NCBI GenBank assembly: GCA_036159515.1
Contig: JAYYEV010000043.1
Span: 1-64,000, forward strand
Origin: GCA-002727735 sp036159515
GTDB lineage: Bacteria > Bacteroidota > Bacteroidia > Flavobacteriales_D > Parvicellaceae
Length of the DNA stretch: 64,000 nt
Direction of reading: 5' to 3'
Below the pieces are notes generated by a model. The model was given only the letters and a program-made list of their open reading frames with translations. It was not told where the DNA came from and made no database searches. This document shows, piece after piece, positions 1 to 8,427 of the stretch; positions within the stretch are counted from its first letter, which is position 1, and each line of letters begins with the position of its first letter. The position numbers and the translations under genes are program-made.

Positions 1-177
1 CTGCTCATCTGGAATAGCAATGTTGAACTCTTTTTCAAATTCCATGATCAATTCAACAGTATCTAATGAATCTGCACCTAAATCATTAGTGAAACTTGCT
101 TCATTAGTTACTTCTCCTTCGTCAACTCCTAATTTGTCAACAATGATAGAGATTACTTTAGATTTTACGTCTGACAT
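1..177 (-). CDS. acpP: Acyl carrier protein (3' end outside window)
   Basis: Carries growing acyl chains in cytoplasmic type II fatty acid synthesis as a thioester on 4'-phosphopantetheine. The visible 59 residues start MSDVKSKVISIIVDKLGVDE and contain the attachment motif GADSLD with Ser37 as the prosthetic-group site, followed by the acidic helix II (TVELIMEFEKEF) that docks partner enzymes. The ATG at 175-177 fits the family start. Complete ACPs are about 78 residues, so roughly 20 C-terminal residues lie left of the window. It is divergent from purN and has its own promoter. Identification is very secure. Confidence 0.97.
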   Translation of the reverse strand, partial: MSDVKSKVISIIVDKLGVDEGEVTNEASFTNDLGADSLDTVELIMEFEKEFNIAIPDEQ

Positions 178-205
178 TATTATGTGTTTTAATTGATTTA
201 GAGTG

Positions 206-235
206 CAAATAAATAACATTTCCTGTATTCAGCAA
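206..235 (-). promoter_or_regulatory. Bacteroidota-type promoter of acpP
   Basis: Read on the minus strand, a TTG (-33 element, 233-235) is followed after 19 bases by TTTATTTG (206-213). This is one mismatch from the Bacteroidota -7 consensus TAnnTTTG. It lies 28 bp upstream of the acpP start. Spacing and position fit, but the call rests on motif matching only. Confidence 0.5.
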
Positions 236-269
236 AATACTTTACTTTAAACTTATTCAATTCCTACAG

Positions 270-300
270 TTGAATAGATGAATTTCAATTTTTATATTTC
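270..300 (+). promoter_or_regulatory. Bacteroidota-type promoter of purN
   Basis: TTG at 270-272, a 20-base spacer, then TATATTTC at 293-300, one mismatch from TAnnTTTG. The purN ATG is 13 bp downstream, which implies a very short leader. Motif match only. Confidence 0.5.
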
Positions 301-313
301 GTGAAATTTTATC

Positions 314-877
314 ATGAATATTGCATTATTAGCATCAGGTAAAGGTTCAAATGTGAAGAATATACTATCTCATTTTCGTGAGGTAGATAATATTAATATC
401 AATCTAGTAGCCACAAATAATCCGAATAGCCCAGTAATTCAATTTGCTAATGATTTTAATGTAGATAGCTATTTGTTTCATAGAACTGAGCTCAAACAAA
501 GTGGATATTTGTTACGGTTAATCCAAGATTATGATGTTGATTTGGTCGTCTTAGCAGGATTTTTATTGAAGATACCCGAAGAATTTGTACAAAATTTTGA
601 GGGAAAGATTATAAACGTACATCCTTCATTACTTCCGCTTTACGGTGGAAAAGGAATGTATGGGGATCATGTTCATAAAGCTGTTCTAGCTAATAAAGAA
701 ATTAAAAGTGGTATTACATTTCATTATGTAAACGAAAATTATGATGAAGGGAAGATTATAAAGCAATTTGAGGTAAGTTTGTCAGAAGAAGAATCCTTGA
801 ATTCATTAAAAAAGAAAATAAACGTTTTGGAAAAGACGTATTTCCCACAAATTATTTCAATGTTAAATGATGAATAA
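314..877 (+). CDS. purN: Phosphoribosylglycinamide formyltransferase 1
   Basis: Transfers a formyl group from 10-formyl-tetrahydrofolate to GAR, the third step of de novo purine synthesis, in the cytoplasm. At 187 residues it is normal in length. The N-terminal phosphate-binding loop (LLASGKGSN) is present. The catalytic block INVHPSLLP supplies the conserved Asn and His, and YDEGKII near residue 145 supplies the conserved Asp. It is divergent from acpP. Its last 11 bp overlap the next gene, so a co-transcribed run through the SCO gene at 3860 is likely. No other pur genes are present here. Confidence 0.96.
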   Translation: MNIALLASGKGSNVKNILSHFREVDNININLVATNNPNSPVIQFANDFNVDSYLFHRTELKQSGYLLRLIQDYDVDLVVLAGFLLKIPEEFVQNFEGKIINVHPSLLPLYGGKGMYGDHVHKAVLANKEIKSGITFHYVNENYDEGKIIKQFEVSLSEEESLNSLKKKINVLEKTYFPQIISMLNDE

Positions 878-1688
878 TTTCCGGCAAAAAATTCACGAAA
901 TAATTTTTGAGGCAGATACTCCTGCAGGTAAAATATTTGATCTTTCCTTGCTTATTCTTATTGTATTAAGTGTCCTTGCTGTAATGCTTGAAAGTGTGGA
1001 CTCTTTTAGAAACCAATACCAATCTTATTTTGATTTAGCGGAATGGACTTTTACCATTATTTTTTCCTTAGAATACATACTGAGGTTAAGCTCAGTTAAA
1101 AGCCCCATAAAATACATGACAAGCTTTTATGGGATAATAGATCTGTTAGCCTTGCTTCCTTCTTACTTAGGATTTGCAATAGGGGCTAATACCAATAATA
1201 TTTCATCTATAAAAACCATTCGGACCATCCGTCTAATTAGAATTTTCAGAATCTTAAAATTAATCCGATATGTAAAAGAAGCAAAAGCACTAAAAGAAGC
1301 CTTTATTGCTACAAGGCAACGAATTGTAGTTTTCTTATTTGTGGTGCTATCAATTGTTATTTTAATGGGGACTATCATTTATTTAATTGAAGATCCAAAA
1401 GATGGTTTTACATCTATTCCAAGAAGTATTTATTGGGCTATTGTAACGCTGACTACAGTGGGGTACGGGGATATTGCACCTCAAACCGCTTTAGGTCAAT
1501 TTTTTGCATCCATTATTATGATTCTGGGTTATGCTATCATAGCTGTACCTACTGGGCTCATTTCGGTAGAACTTTCAAAAGTGTCATTAAATACGCAATC
1601 ATGTTCTAGTTGTTCCTTTGATAGTCATGATGACGATGCCTTATTCTGCAAAAAATGTGGTGCCGAATTAAATCCTGAATCTACATGA
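867..1688 (+). CDS. Voltage-gated-type potassium channel with C-terminal zinc-ribbon motif
   Basis: A six-transmembrane inner-membrane ion channel of the bacterial Kv type. The S4 voltage-sensor helix has repeated Arg residues (IRTIRLIRIFRILKLIR, around residues 118-134). The pore carries the K+ selectivity filter TTVGYGD, followed by the S6 helix. After S6 a short cytosolic tail holds two Cys pairs (CSSC and CKKC) spaced like a zinc ribbon. Length is 273 residues. Two adjacent ATGs (867 and 870) are possible starts, both overlapping the end of purN. The physiological role, perhaps membrane potential control, is inferred. Confidence 0.9.
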   Translation: MMNNFRQKIHEIIFEADTPAGKIFDLSLLILIVLSVLAVMLESVDSFRNQYQSYFDLAEWTFTIIFSLEYILRLSSVKSPIKYMTSFYGIIDLLALLPSYLGFAIGANTNNISSIKTIRTIRLIRIFRILKLIRYVKEAKALKEAFIATRQRIVVFLFVVLSIVILMGTIIYLIEDPKDGFTSIPRSIYWAIVTLTTVGYGDIAPQTALGQFFASIIMILGYAIIAVPTGLISVELSKVSLNTQSCSSCSFDSHDDDALFCKKCGAELNPEST

Positions 1689-2149
1689 AAATAAACATCT
1701 ACACAGATGGTGCCGCAAAGGGCAACCCTGGACCTGGTGGATATGGAGTAGTATTAATGGCTGGAAAACACTATAAAGAATTATCAGCTGGTTATAGACT
1801 AACCACAAACAATAGAATGGAACTACTTGCCGTAATTGTGGGATTGGAAGCCTTAAAAAAGTATCATCAGGAAGTAACGGTTTATTCTGACTCCAAATAC
1901 GTAGTTGACGCAGTTGAAAAAGGTTGGGTTTTTAATTGGGAAAAAAAGAATTTTAAAGCAAAGAAAAACCAAGATTTATGGAAACGATTTTTAAAGTCGT
2001 TTAGAGCTCATAAGGTTCATTTCAAGTGGATTAAAGGGCATGCCGGACACCCCCAAAATGAGAAATGTGATCAATTAGCGGTTGCAGCAGCAGAATCAAC
2101 TCAATTAAGTGTTGATACAGAGTATGAATCCGCATCAAAAATGGATTAA
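1685..2149 (+). CDS. rnhA: Ribonuclease HI
   Basis: Degrades the RNA strand of RNA-DNA hybrids, for example at Okazaki primers and R-loops. At 154 residues it is family length. All four acidic catalytic residues are visible: Asp8 (IYTDGAAKGNPGPGG), Glu46 (NNRMELLAV), Asp69 (VYSDSKYV) and Asp129 (NEKCDQLA). The basic protrusion (WEKKNFKAKKNQDLWKRF) that contacts the hybrid is also present. The gene overlaps the channel gene by 4 bp and its stop directly abuts the next ATG, so translation is probably coupled along the run. Confidence 0.97.
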   Translation: MKINIYTDGAAKGNPGPGGYGVVLMAGKHYKELSAGYRLTTNNRMELLAVIVGLEALKKYHQEVTVYSDSKYVVDAVEKGWVFNWEKKNFKAKKNQDLWKRFLKSFRAHKVHFKWIKGHAGHPQNEKCDQLAVAAAESTQLSVDTEYESASKMD

Positions 2150-3190
2150 ATGAAGGCTTTTCAGTTAATAAAATATGGCGCACCATCTAGCTTAGTTTTT
2201 AATGAAGTAGATGTAGAAAAACCAACCCTTTCAAACGATGACGAACTACTAGTAAAAGTACATGCCTTTGGCCTTAATTATGCGGATGTTATGGCTAGAA
2301 AAGGACTATATAAGTCAGCTCCTCCATTACCCTGTGTTTTGGGCTATGAGGTTATTGGTGAAATTGTTGCAGTGAAGAATACTAAACATCAAGATTGGAT
2401 TGGGAAAAGAGTTTTAGCCATGACCCGTTTTGGAGGATATGCAGAATATGCTAAAACCAAAATTAAAGGTATTATTGAAATTCCTAAGGAAATATCAAAT
2501 GGGGCTGCTTTAGCTTTAGCTACTCAATATTGTACTGCTTATTTTGCCCTATGTCATGAAATAAAATTATACCCTGGTGAGACGGTTTTAATACATGCTG
2601 CATCAGGGGGTGTAGGTACTGCTTTAACTCAATTAGCTAAGTGGAAAGGCTGTAAAGTCATTGGACTAACAAGGTCACCCAAAAAAGTAGATTACCTAAA
2701 AAGAAATGGAGTGGACTTAGCTGTAGTTACCACCGAAACGGATTATAAATCTGAAGTTGATAATCATCCAGAGTATAATAAGGTAAGTGCTGCTTTTAAT
2801 GCCGTAGGAGGATCCACAGTTAAAAAAGATTTATCCATTCTAGATAGTAATGGAAAATTAGTTTTTTATGGAATATCCGATCGATCAAAAAAACGTAAAG
2901 GAATCCTTTACACCTTATTACAACTTTTTAAGATCGGCAAAATTCACCCTGTTTTTCTTTTAATGAAATCTCAAGGAGTAATTGGATTGAATTTACTTAG
3001 TATTGCCGATAAAAAACCAGAAAAGCTTCAGTATGTTCTGCAAGAATTGGTCGAATTAGCTAAACAAAAACACATTACACCAGTTGCAGATTTTAAATTT
3101 GCTTGGAAAGATTTACCAAAAGCACATGATGGTTTTGAAAAGGGAAAATATACAGGTAAAATCTACATTGAACTAGATGGATTTAGTTAG
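2150..3190 (+). CDS. Zinc-less medium-chain oxidoreductase, quinone oxidoreductase type
   Basis: A cytoplasmic NAD(P)H-dependent oxidoreductase of the MDR superfamily, 346 residues. The N-terminal GroES-like catalytic domain (residues 1-125) precedes a Rossmann domain with the dinucleotide loop HAASGGVGTALTQLAKW near residue 150. The Cys/His zinc ligands of alcohol dehydrogenases are missing, as in quinone oxidoreductase and synaptic vesicle VAT1-like proteins. The substrate cannot be told. It starts immediately after the rnhA stop and overlaps the SCO gene by 14 bp. Confidence 0.85.
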   Translation: MKAFQLIKYGAPSSLVFNEVDVEKPTLSNDDELLVKVHAFGLNYADVMARKGLYKSAPPLPCVLGYEVIGEIVAVKNTKHQDWIGKRVLAMTRFGGYAEYAKTKIKGIIEIPKEISNGAALALATQYCTAYFALCHEIKLYPGETVLIHAASGGVGTALTQLAKWKGCKVIGLTRSPKKVDYLKRNGVDLAVVTTETDYKSEVDNHPEYNKVSAAFNAVGGSTVKKDLSILDSNGKLVFYGISDRSKKRKGILYTLLQLFKIGKIHPVFLLMKSQGVIGLNLLSIADKKPEKLQYVLQELVELAKQKHITPVADFKFAWKDLPKAHDGFEKGKYTGKIYIELDGFS

Positions 3191-3860
3191 AAGAATTGTC
3201 ATTTTTTTGGGTATTACAATCATGGCTATTGTCGTAACTTATTTCGTAGCTTTTAATGATTTTCAAACGGAACCATTACCCATACTTTCACCTAGAGATA
3301 TTAACCCTGAATTGGTGGATTCTTCTTTACATAATAGAGGGATAGGGACATCCGGTATTTATCATCAAATTTCCCCATTTAATTTAGTGGATCAACATGG
3401 ATTAGAAGTAACGGAAAAAGCAATAGAAAATAAAGTGGTGGTAGCTGACTTTTTTTTCGTTTCGTGTGGTTCCATTTGCCCTATCATGACCAAAAATCTC
3501 CAAAGAGTACATGATTTTTATAAAAAAAATCAAAATGTATTGATTCTATCCCATACAGTTTGGCCGGAAATGGATAGTGTTTCCGTATTGAATAATTATG
3601 CGAACCAATACAATGCTAATTACGATACTTGGCGGTTTTTAACTGGTGATAAAAAAGAGTTATATCGATTAGCCAGAAAAGATTATATGGTTGTTCCGGC
3701 GATCAATGATCCCAATTACCAGCATGGTAGTGAAGCTGATTTCATTCACACCGAAAATGTGGTATTAATCGATCGAAAAAAACGCATTAGGGGATATTAT
3801 GACGGAACTGATGAAAATGAAATGAAAAAGCTAGTTAGCGATATTGGAAAATTACTTTAA
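3177..3860 (+). CDS. SCO1/SenC family thioredoxin-like protein
   Basis: SCO proteins deliver copper or reduce thiols during CuA-site assembly of cytochrome oxidase, outside the cytoplasmic membrane. The 227-residue protein has one N-terminal membrane anchor (residues 6-26) and a thioredoxin-like domain. That domain carries the metal-binding motif CGSICP (Cys97 and Cys101) and, near residue 190, a conserved His (HTENVVLID). No oxidase genes lie nearby, so the target is not shown. The 3' end overlaps the convergent transporter gene by 4 bp. Confidence 0.9.
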   Translation: MDLVRRIVIFLGITIMAIVVTYFVAFNDFQTEPLPILSPRDINPELVDSSLHNRGIGTSGIYHQISPFNLVDQHGLEVTEKAIENKVVVADFFFVSCGSICPIMTKNLQRVHDFYKKNQNVLILSHTVWPEMDSVSVLNNYANQYNANYDTWRFLTGDKKELYRLARKDYMVVPAINDPNYQHGSEADFIHTENVVLIDRKKRIRGYYDGTDENEMKKLVSDIGKLL

Positions 3861-4597
3861 ACAGGTTCAAAATAGGGCTTAAATTTTCTGGTTAGATAAT
3901 AAAACGGCAAAGTATCCACCAAAGCAATTACAAGCTTAAATAAATAGCCGGAAAAAATAAAATACACTAAAGAATGTGTTAATTGTCCATCTTCCCCTTT
4001 TGGCAACCCATCTACTAAAAAATGGGTTATGGTTATCACAGCAATACTATCAATTAATTGACTAAACAGGGTTGAGACATTATTTCTTAGCCAAAGTTTT
4101 TTCCCATTGGTTTTTGTTTTTAAAAAGTGAAAAATGTGCACATCAATAAATTGAGCTGAGAGATAAGCGAACATTGATGCAACAGTTGCTCCCATAGTTA
4201 ATTTCCTGATTTGATAAAATGCATATTCCTGAGGTATGAAAATTTGATCTCCGTTAGTAGATACTTCCGGAAGTCCATTAACAAGTACTTCAGGTGGGTC
4301 TAATACCCCTGATATCCAGACAAAAAAGACAACCCATACATTAAGAATCAACCCCATCCAAACTACCTGGTTTGCTCTTTTTTTGCCATATAATTCACTA
4401 ATTAAATCAGTACATAAAAATGTAAACGGATATGGAAGTACACCTATTGCAATTACGAATGGTATTTCTAGCTCAAATAAATGGAAAGAATAATCTATGA
4501 ATTTAGATGTGCCTAATACATTAAGTAACGTTAGGGACCCAAGAAATATTCCTGAAAGTCCCAAAAAAAGGAGTTCTTGTTTTTTTGTGTTAGACAA
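3857..4597 (-). CDS. Queuosine precursor transporter (YhhQ/VUT family)
   Basis: A polytopic inner-membrane protein of the queuosine precursor transporter family, thought to import 7-cyano- or 7-aminomethyl-7-deazaguanine for tRNA queuosine. Six hydrophobic segments are evident in 246 residues. The family signature FLCTDLISELYGKKRANQVV lies near residues 58-77. SQLIDSIAVITITHFL is the late transmembrane block seen in YhhQ. The substrate is by family analogy. The gene is convergent with the SCO gene. Confidence 0.88.
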   Translation of the reverse strand: MSNTKKQELLFLGLSGIFLGSLTLLNVLGTSKFIDYSFHLFELEIPFVIAIGVLPYPFTFLCTDLISELYGKKRANQVVWMGLILNVWVVFFVWISGVLDPPEVLVNGLPEVSTNGDQIFIPQEYAFYQIRKLTMGATVASMFAYLSAQFIDVHIFHFLKTKTNGKKLWLRNNVSTLFSQLIDSIAVITITHFLVDGLPKGEDGQLTHSLVYFIFSGYLFKLVIALVDTLPFYYLTRKFKPYFEPV

Positions 4598-4623
4598 TCT
4601 ATAAAATTGAAAAAGTAGCTAAA

Positions 4624-5499
4624 TTAAATATACTTCCCAATAATTCCATTTCCTACGAAAACACCATTCTTAAAAACTTTTATTTTCTCTAAAAGTCCAA
4701 ACTCATCGTAAATAAAGTGTCTTCCGTTGTATAGGTACCCCTCTTTAAACTCTCCATCCATGAGTAGGTTCTTATTTTCGTCATAGGTTTTACCGTAATT
4801 ATTAATAAGACCTTTATTAGCTTGGTTAAACTTTCCTTGAATCTTAGGACCCATTTCAATTTCTTCATCAATGTAAGTGGTAATTTCAGAAATAAGTTCA
4901 TACTGTTTGGTGGTTTGTACAGTACCGTTATTAAAGAAGCAATCTTTTTTCTTATCACCATTTTCATAATACCACGAAGCGCTACCGTTTTCTACGCCGT
5001 TAATAGATTTAAATATGAGTTCTTTATTTCCATTAGGGTAATAATAGGCAACTTGCCCATCAGTTTTCCCATTTAAATTAAAATTCTTTTTTTGCCTAAG
5101 CTTTCCATTGGGCCAAAATAAAGTAAATTCCCCCTGCATCATTCCGGCTATCACTTTTCCTTTTTCTTCTACCTTTCCATTTTGAAAATAGGTGGTATAA
5201 GCTCCATTTGTTCTGCCGTTTTTGTAATTTATCTTACTTCTTATATTCCCATTAGGCCAATATTTGATCCATATGCCATTTTTTCGGCTGTTCACATATA
5301 CTCCCTCTTCAATTTTATTTTCAGCATTGTACCCTTCCTTAGGTTTCATTTCACCTGTTATAATCCAGTACCCTGTTTTTCTACCGCTTTCGGGATCAAT
5401 TTTGTTTATGGTGTCATTATTGATTCCAAAAATAAATTGTACGTTAAAAAGAAGTGTGAGGCAGAAGAGCAATAATTTATATTTAAAAATGGTATTCAC
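4624..5499 (-). CDS. Secreted YwqK/MORN-type repeat protein, paralogue A
   Basis: No function can be assigned. The 291-residue protein has a signal peptide (KLLLFCLTLLFNVQFIFG). About seven copies follow of a roughly 23-residue repeat of the form W/Y-PNG-x-R-x-K-x-x-Y-x-NG-x-x-x-G. This matches the repeats in proteins often labelled 'YwqK family antitoxin' (MORN_2), a label that is not evidence of toxin-antitoxin activity. It is clearly paralogous to the protein at 32668-33534, with shared openings (GYWIITGEM versus GYWVITGEM) and matching closings. It lies behind the queuosine transporter in the same orientation, 26 bp apart. Confidence 0.75.
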   Translation of the reverse strand: MNTIFKYKLLLFCLTLLFNVQFIFGINNDTINKIDPESGRKTGYWIITGEMKPKEGYNAENKIEEGVYVNSRKNGIWIKYWPNGNIRSKINYKNGRTNGAYTTYFQNGKVEEKGKVIAGMMQGEFTLFWPNGKLRQKKNFNLNGKTDGQVAYYYPNGNKELIFKSINGVENGSASWYYENGDKKKDCFFNNGTVQTTKQYELISEITTYIDEEIEMGPKIQGKFNQANKGLINNYGKTYDENKNLLMDGEFKEGYLYNGRHFIYDEFGLLEKIKVFKNGVFVGNGIIGKYI

Positions 5500-5575
5500 T
5501 TACAGGTAAAAGTACAAAAGTCGAACCATTTTTATGTAGGATCGTTTATTTTTAAAGTTTAATTAACAATTGATC

Positions 5576-6355
5576 ATGAAAATTACTTCCATACAAATGG
5601 ATATTTACTGGGAAAATGTAGATAAAAATTTAGATCAATTAACGAAATTATTTAGCACGCTTCCATCTTCTGATTTAGTCATTCTCCCCGAAATGTTCAC
5701 AACTGGATTTACGATGAATGCCCCACAAGTAGCTGAAAAAAAAGAAGATAAAACGCTGAGTTGGATGAATAAAATGTCAAACGAATATGACATTATGATT
5801 ATGGGTAGTATTCCAGTTGTTGAAAAAAAACACTTTTATAATCGTCTTTTTGTAGTCTATAATGATCAGATTCAATATTATGATAAGCGGCACCTGTTTT
5901 CAATGGCAAATGAAGACCAAACTTACAGTGCTGGAAACAGTAGTATCATAATAGAGTACAAGGGTTGGAAAATCATGCCGTTAATCTGTTATGACTTAAG
6001 ATTTCCTGTTTGGAGTAGAAATCATGTACAAGACAAAAGTTACAAATACGACATACTTATTTATGTTGCCAATTGGCCTGCAAAAAGATCTAGCGCATGG
6101 GTAGATCTATTAAAAGCTAGAGCAATAGAAAATAGTTGTTACACATTTGGTGTAAATAGAGTTGGAACAGATGGTAATCATGTCCACTATAATGGTCAAT
6201 CGAGAACATTTGATTTTTTAGGAAATAGAATAGATCAATTTGAATCTGATAAACCAATGATTGATCAAACGATTTGTGAAAAAAGCAGCTTAGACGTGTT
6301 CAGACAAAAGTTTCCAGTTCTTGACGATGCCGATACGTTTACATTGAAGTATTAA
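5576..6355 (+). CDS. Omega-amidase / carbon-nitrogen hydrolase (Nit2 type)
   Basis: A cytoplasmic nitrilase-superfamily amidase that hydrolyses alpha-ketoglutaramate or alpha-ketosuccinamate to the dicarboxylic acid and ammonia. The catalytic triad is visible: Glu39 (LPEMFTTGF), Lys104 (YDKRHLFSMANE) and Cys138 (LICYDLRFPVW). ATG at 5576 is preferred over the in-frame TTG two codons upstream because it gives the usual MKITSIQMDI opening. Length is 259 residues. In Bacteroidota this gene often accompanies a methionine/glutamine aminotransferase; one is present at 19939. The 3' end overlaps the convergent lipoprotein gene by 17 bp. Confidence 0.92.
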   Translation: MKITSIQMDIYWENVDKNLDQLTKLFSTLPSSDLVILPEMFTTGFTMNAPQVAEKKEDKTLSWMNKMSNEYDIMIMGSIPVVEKKHFYNRLFVVYNDQIQYYDKRHLFSMANEDQTYSAGNSSIIIEYKGWKIMPLICYDLRFPVWSRNHVQDKSYKYDILIYVANWPAKRSSAWVDLLKARAIENSCYTFGVNRVGTDGNHVHYNGQSRTFDFLGNRIDQFESDKPMIDQTICEKSSLDVFRQKFPVLDDADTFTLKY

Positions 6356-7883
6356 ACATCCACTTTATTGATGTGGTCCAGTTTTTTTTAATGTTAATAT
6401 TTCCTTGATAATTGTATATTTTCTCAGGTTGAATTAGCTTAAATATATCACCAGTAGACCAATAGTGATTTTTGTCTTTGTCTTCTATTAACTGAAGTGT
6501 ATAATCTCCTGGATCAATTCTATTAAAATTCATTTTAAAATGGTTCCCTTTAAATGGAATTTCTCTTACTACTTGATCATTTTTATGGATGTTTAAAATG
6601 TAATCAGACGAAATAAGACTATCTATAATTATTTCAAATTCACCAAGTTCATGGTCTTTTCTAATACTGAAATGAATGGTAGAAGTGTCCTCTTTAATGG
6701 ATTTTAATCCAATAATACTGTTTGGTAATAAAACTAATTTAAATTGACCATATCTAGTTGGGTCAATAGTTAGCATCTCACCGAAGTGTGTGTAATGTCC
6801 GTCTAACCTTACAGAATCTTGATATAAGATTATTTTACTGGTGTCAATCCCTACTAAAAATTGATTAAACTGCAATTGATAGTCCTTTGATAATCTCCAT
6901 TTGTTATGCTGTTTTTCTTTAAATGTAAGTTGGTATTCCATTGCTTTTTTATCTGTATTGGCTAACATCAACTTTTTACTGAAATTTTGTTTTGGGCTAG
7001 TAACTAAAAGGAAGTATTTGTCTAGGGTATCATTTATAAAAAAGGTATGTATTTTTGATTTTTTTAAGGAATGATATGATACTTGAGAAATGGTATCAAG
7101 TATGAAACATGAATCTACAATTTGGTTAAACTCCAGGGTTATTTTCCCATATTCATTAAGGGATGACTTTTCAATATTTACTCTTTGAACAGGCTCAAAG
7201 CTAACTTGTTTCCCCTGCTGTAAACTATCAGCTATAATAGATATGGTATCGGTATTAAAAAATACATTTTCCATTAAACTATCGAGCTCGTAATTATTGT
7301 TTTCATCGTTGAAACCTCCAATTAGGTAATTACCAGGCTTAATGAAATCAAATTCAAAAACTCCTTCTTTATTACTGTATGTTTTATAGTTTAATAATGT
7401 ATCGCTGATATGTTTAAGAAATACAAGGTAACCCTCTCCTTTTTGTTCGTTAGGCATTTCCATAATTTCCCCCTTATATTTTCCACTTTCAATTTTGTCC
7501 CCAGTTGAAAAAACAAATTTGAAGTTTGAAATTTCATTTTTCTCAGTTAAATCAGCAATAGAATTTGGAAAATAAAATTGGTACGTGGTGTTTTTGCTAA
7601 GCGAATCATTCCATTTTATGATTAATTTATTTTTAAAAACATTGGTTTCCAATTGATATATGGTTGGACTTGTGATTAGATTTCTTTTTCCTTTTCCAAA
7701 TTGAATATTTTCGTTAAAAACCAATTCTACTTCATTTTCATTAAAAAAAGTAGCTAAACTCAATGGGTGGGTTTTTAAACTATCCAGTTGGGGCGGTGAA
7801 ACATCTTTTTTTCCACCAGTTAGTGGAGCTTGCTGGGCACAACTAACCAATAAAAAAAGTACTATAATAGTAAAAGCTTTCAT
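6339..7883 (-). CDS. Ig-like domain lipoprotein
   Basis: Probably surface- or periplasm-facing. The 514-residue protein starts with a lipoprotein signal ending LLVSC (Cys15), followed by the GGKKDVSPPQLDS stretch typical of a Bacteroidota lipoprotein family with an N-terminal bacterial Ig-like domain (Big_5, about residues 35-130). The middle has a carboxypeptidase-regulatory-like fold pattern (KPGNYLIGGFNDENNNYELD). The function is unknown. It overlaps the upstream fRMsr gene by 4 bp, so the two are probably co-translated. Confidence 0.8.
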   Translation of the reverse strand: MKAFTIIVLFLLVSCAQQAPLTGGKKDVSPPQLDSLKTHPLSLATFFNENEVELVFNENIQFGKGKRNLITSPTIYQLETNVFKNKLIIKWNDSLSKNTTYQFYFPNSIADLTEKNEISNFKFVFSTGDKIESGKYKGEIMEMPNEQKGEGYLVFLKHISDTLLNYKTYSNKEGVFEFDFIKPGNYLIGGFNDENNNYELDSLMENVFFNTDTISIIADSLQQGKQVSFEPVQRVNIEKSSLNEYGKITLEFNQIVDSCFILDTISQVSYHSLKKSKIHTFFINDTLDKYFLLVTSPKQNFSKKLMLANTDKKAMEYQLTFKEKQHNKWRLSKDYQLQFNQFLVGIDTSKIILYQDSVRLDGHYTHFGEMLTIDPTRYGQFKLVLLPNSIIGLKSIKEDTSTIHFSIRKDHELGEFEIIIDSLISSDYILNIHKNDQVVREIPFKGNHFKMNFNRIDPGDYTLQLIEDKDKNHYWSTGDIFKLIQPEKIYNYQGNINIKKNWTTSIKWMFNTSM

Positions 7884-8323
7884 AGTAAGGTTTCTATCAA
7901 GCTTAGTAACTTTTTGATGCCAATTTTATCCCTCTCACTGAAAGCACTAAAGTTGTTGTGATCAATATCTAAAATAAATTTTACATTATTTTCTGAATCA
8001 AAAATGGGAAAAACCATTTCGGACTTTGACGCTTCATTACAGGCAATATGACCCTCAAATTCATTTACATTATCTACTGTAATCGAAGTCTTTAATTCCC
8101 ATGATTTTCCACAAACTCCTTTTCCATATGCAATTTTCACACAAGCTGGAGGACCTTGAAAAGCGTTTAAAATAAGGTGCTGACCTACCACTTCATAAAA
8201 CCCCACCCAAAACCAATTTGATTTTAGTTTCACTAGAGCAGCAAAATTCCCTAAATTAGTGTACAAGGGGACAGTTCGGTCAAGGAGTCCTTTGGTTTCC
8301 ACATAAAGTTCATCATAATTCAT
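7880..8323 (-). CDS. Free methionine-(R)-sulfoxide reductase (GAF domain)
   Basis: Reduces free methionine-R-sulfoxide in the cytoplasm. It is a single GAF domain of about 147 residues. The three Cys of characterised fRMsr enzymes are kept with the same spacing: GPPACVKIAYGKGVCGKSW (10 apart) and HIACNEASKSE (24 further on). ATG at 8323 is chosen because a GGAAAG ribosome-binding-like site precedes it. An in-frame GTG five codons upstream (8338) is the alternative. It is followed by the Ig-like lipoprotein gene with an ATGA overlap. Confidence 0.88.
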   Translation of the reverse strand: MNYDELYVETKGLLDRTVPLYTNLGNFAALVKLKSNWFWVGFYEVVGQHLILNAFQGPPACVKIAYGKGVCGKSWELKTSITVDNVNEFEGHIACNEASKSEMVFPIFDSENNVKFILDIDHNNFSAFSERDKIGIKKLLSLIETLL

Positions 8324-8427
8324 AGTCTCGCTTTCCACAACTAAAATTTATTCAAATTAACGTCATATAAATACATTGTAAGTTATAATTCACTAGAATT
8401 TTTATTTTTAAGTCATAAATCAGAATC

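Noticed and set aside
1163..1378. Reading frame on the minus strand within the potassium channel gene
   Set aside because: It is antisense to a clearly conserved protein and has no recognisable domain. Other such overlapping frames in the window were dismissed for the same reason.
4624..5499. YwqK-type protein as an antitoxin of a toxin-antitoxin system
   Set aside because: It has a signal peptide and no candidate toxin beside it. The antitoxin label comes from family naming and is not supported here.
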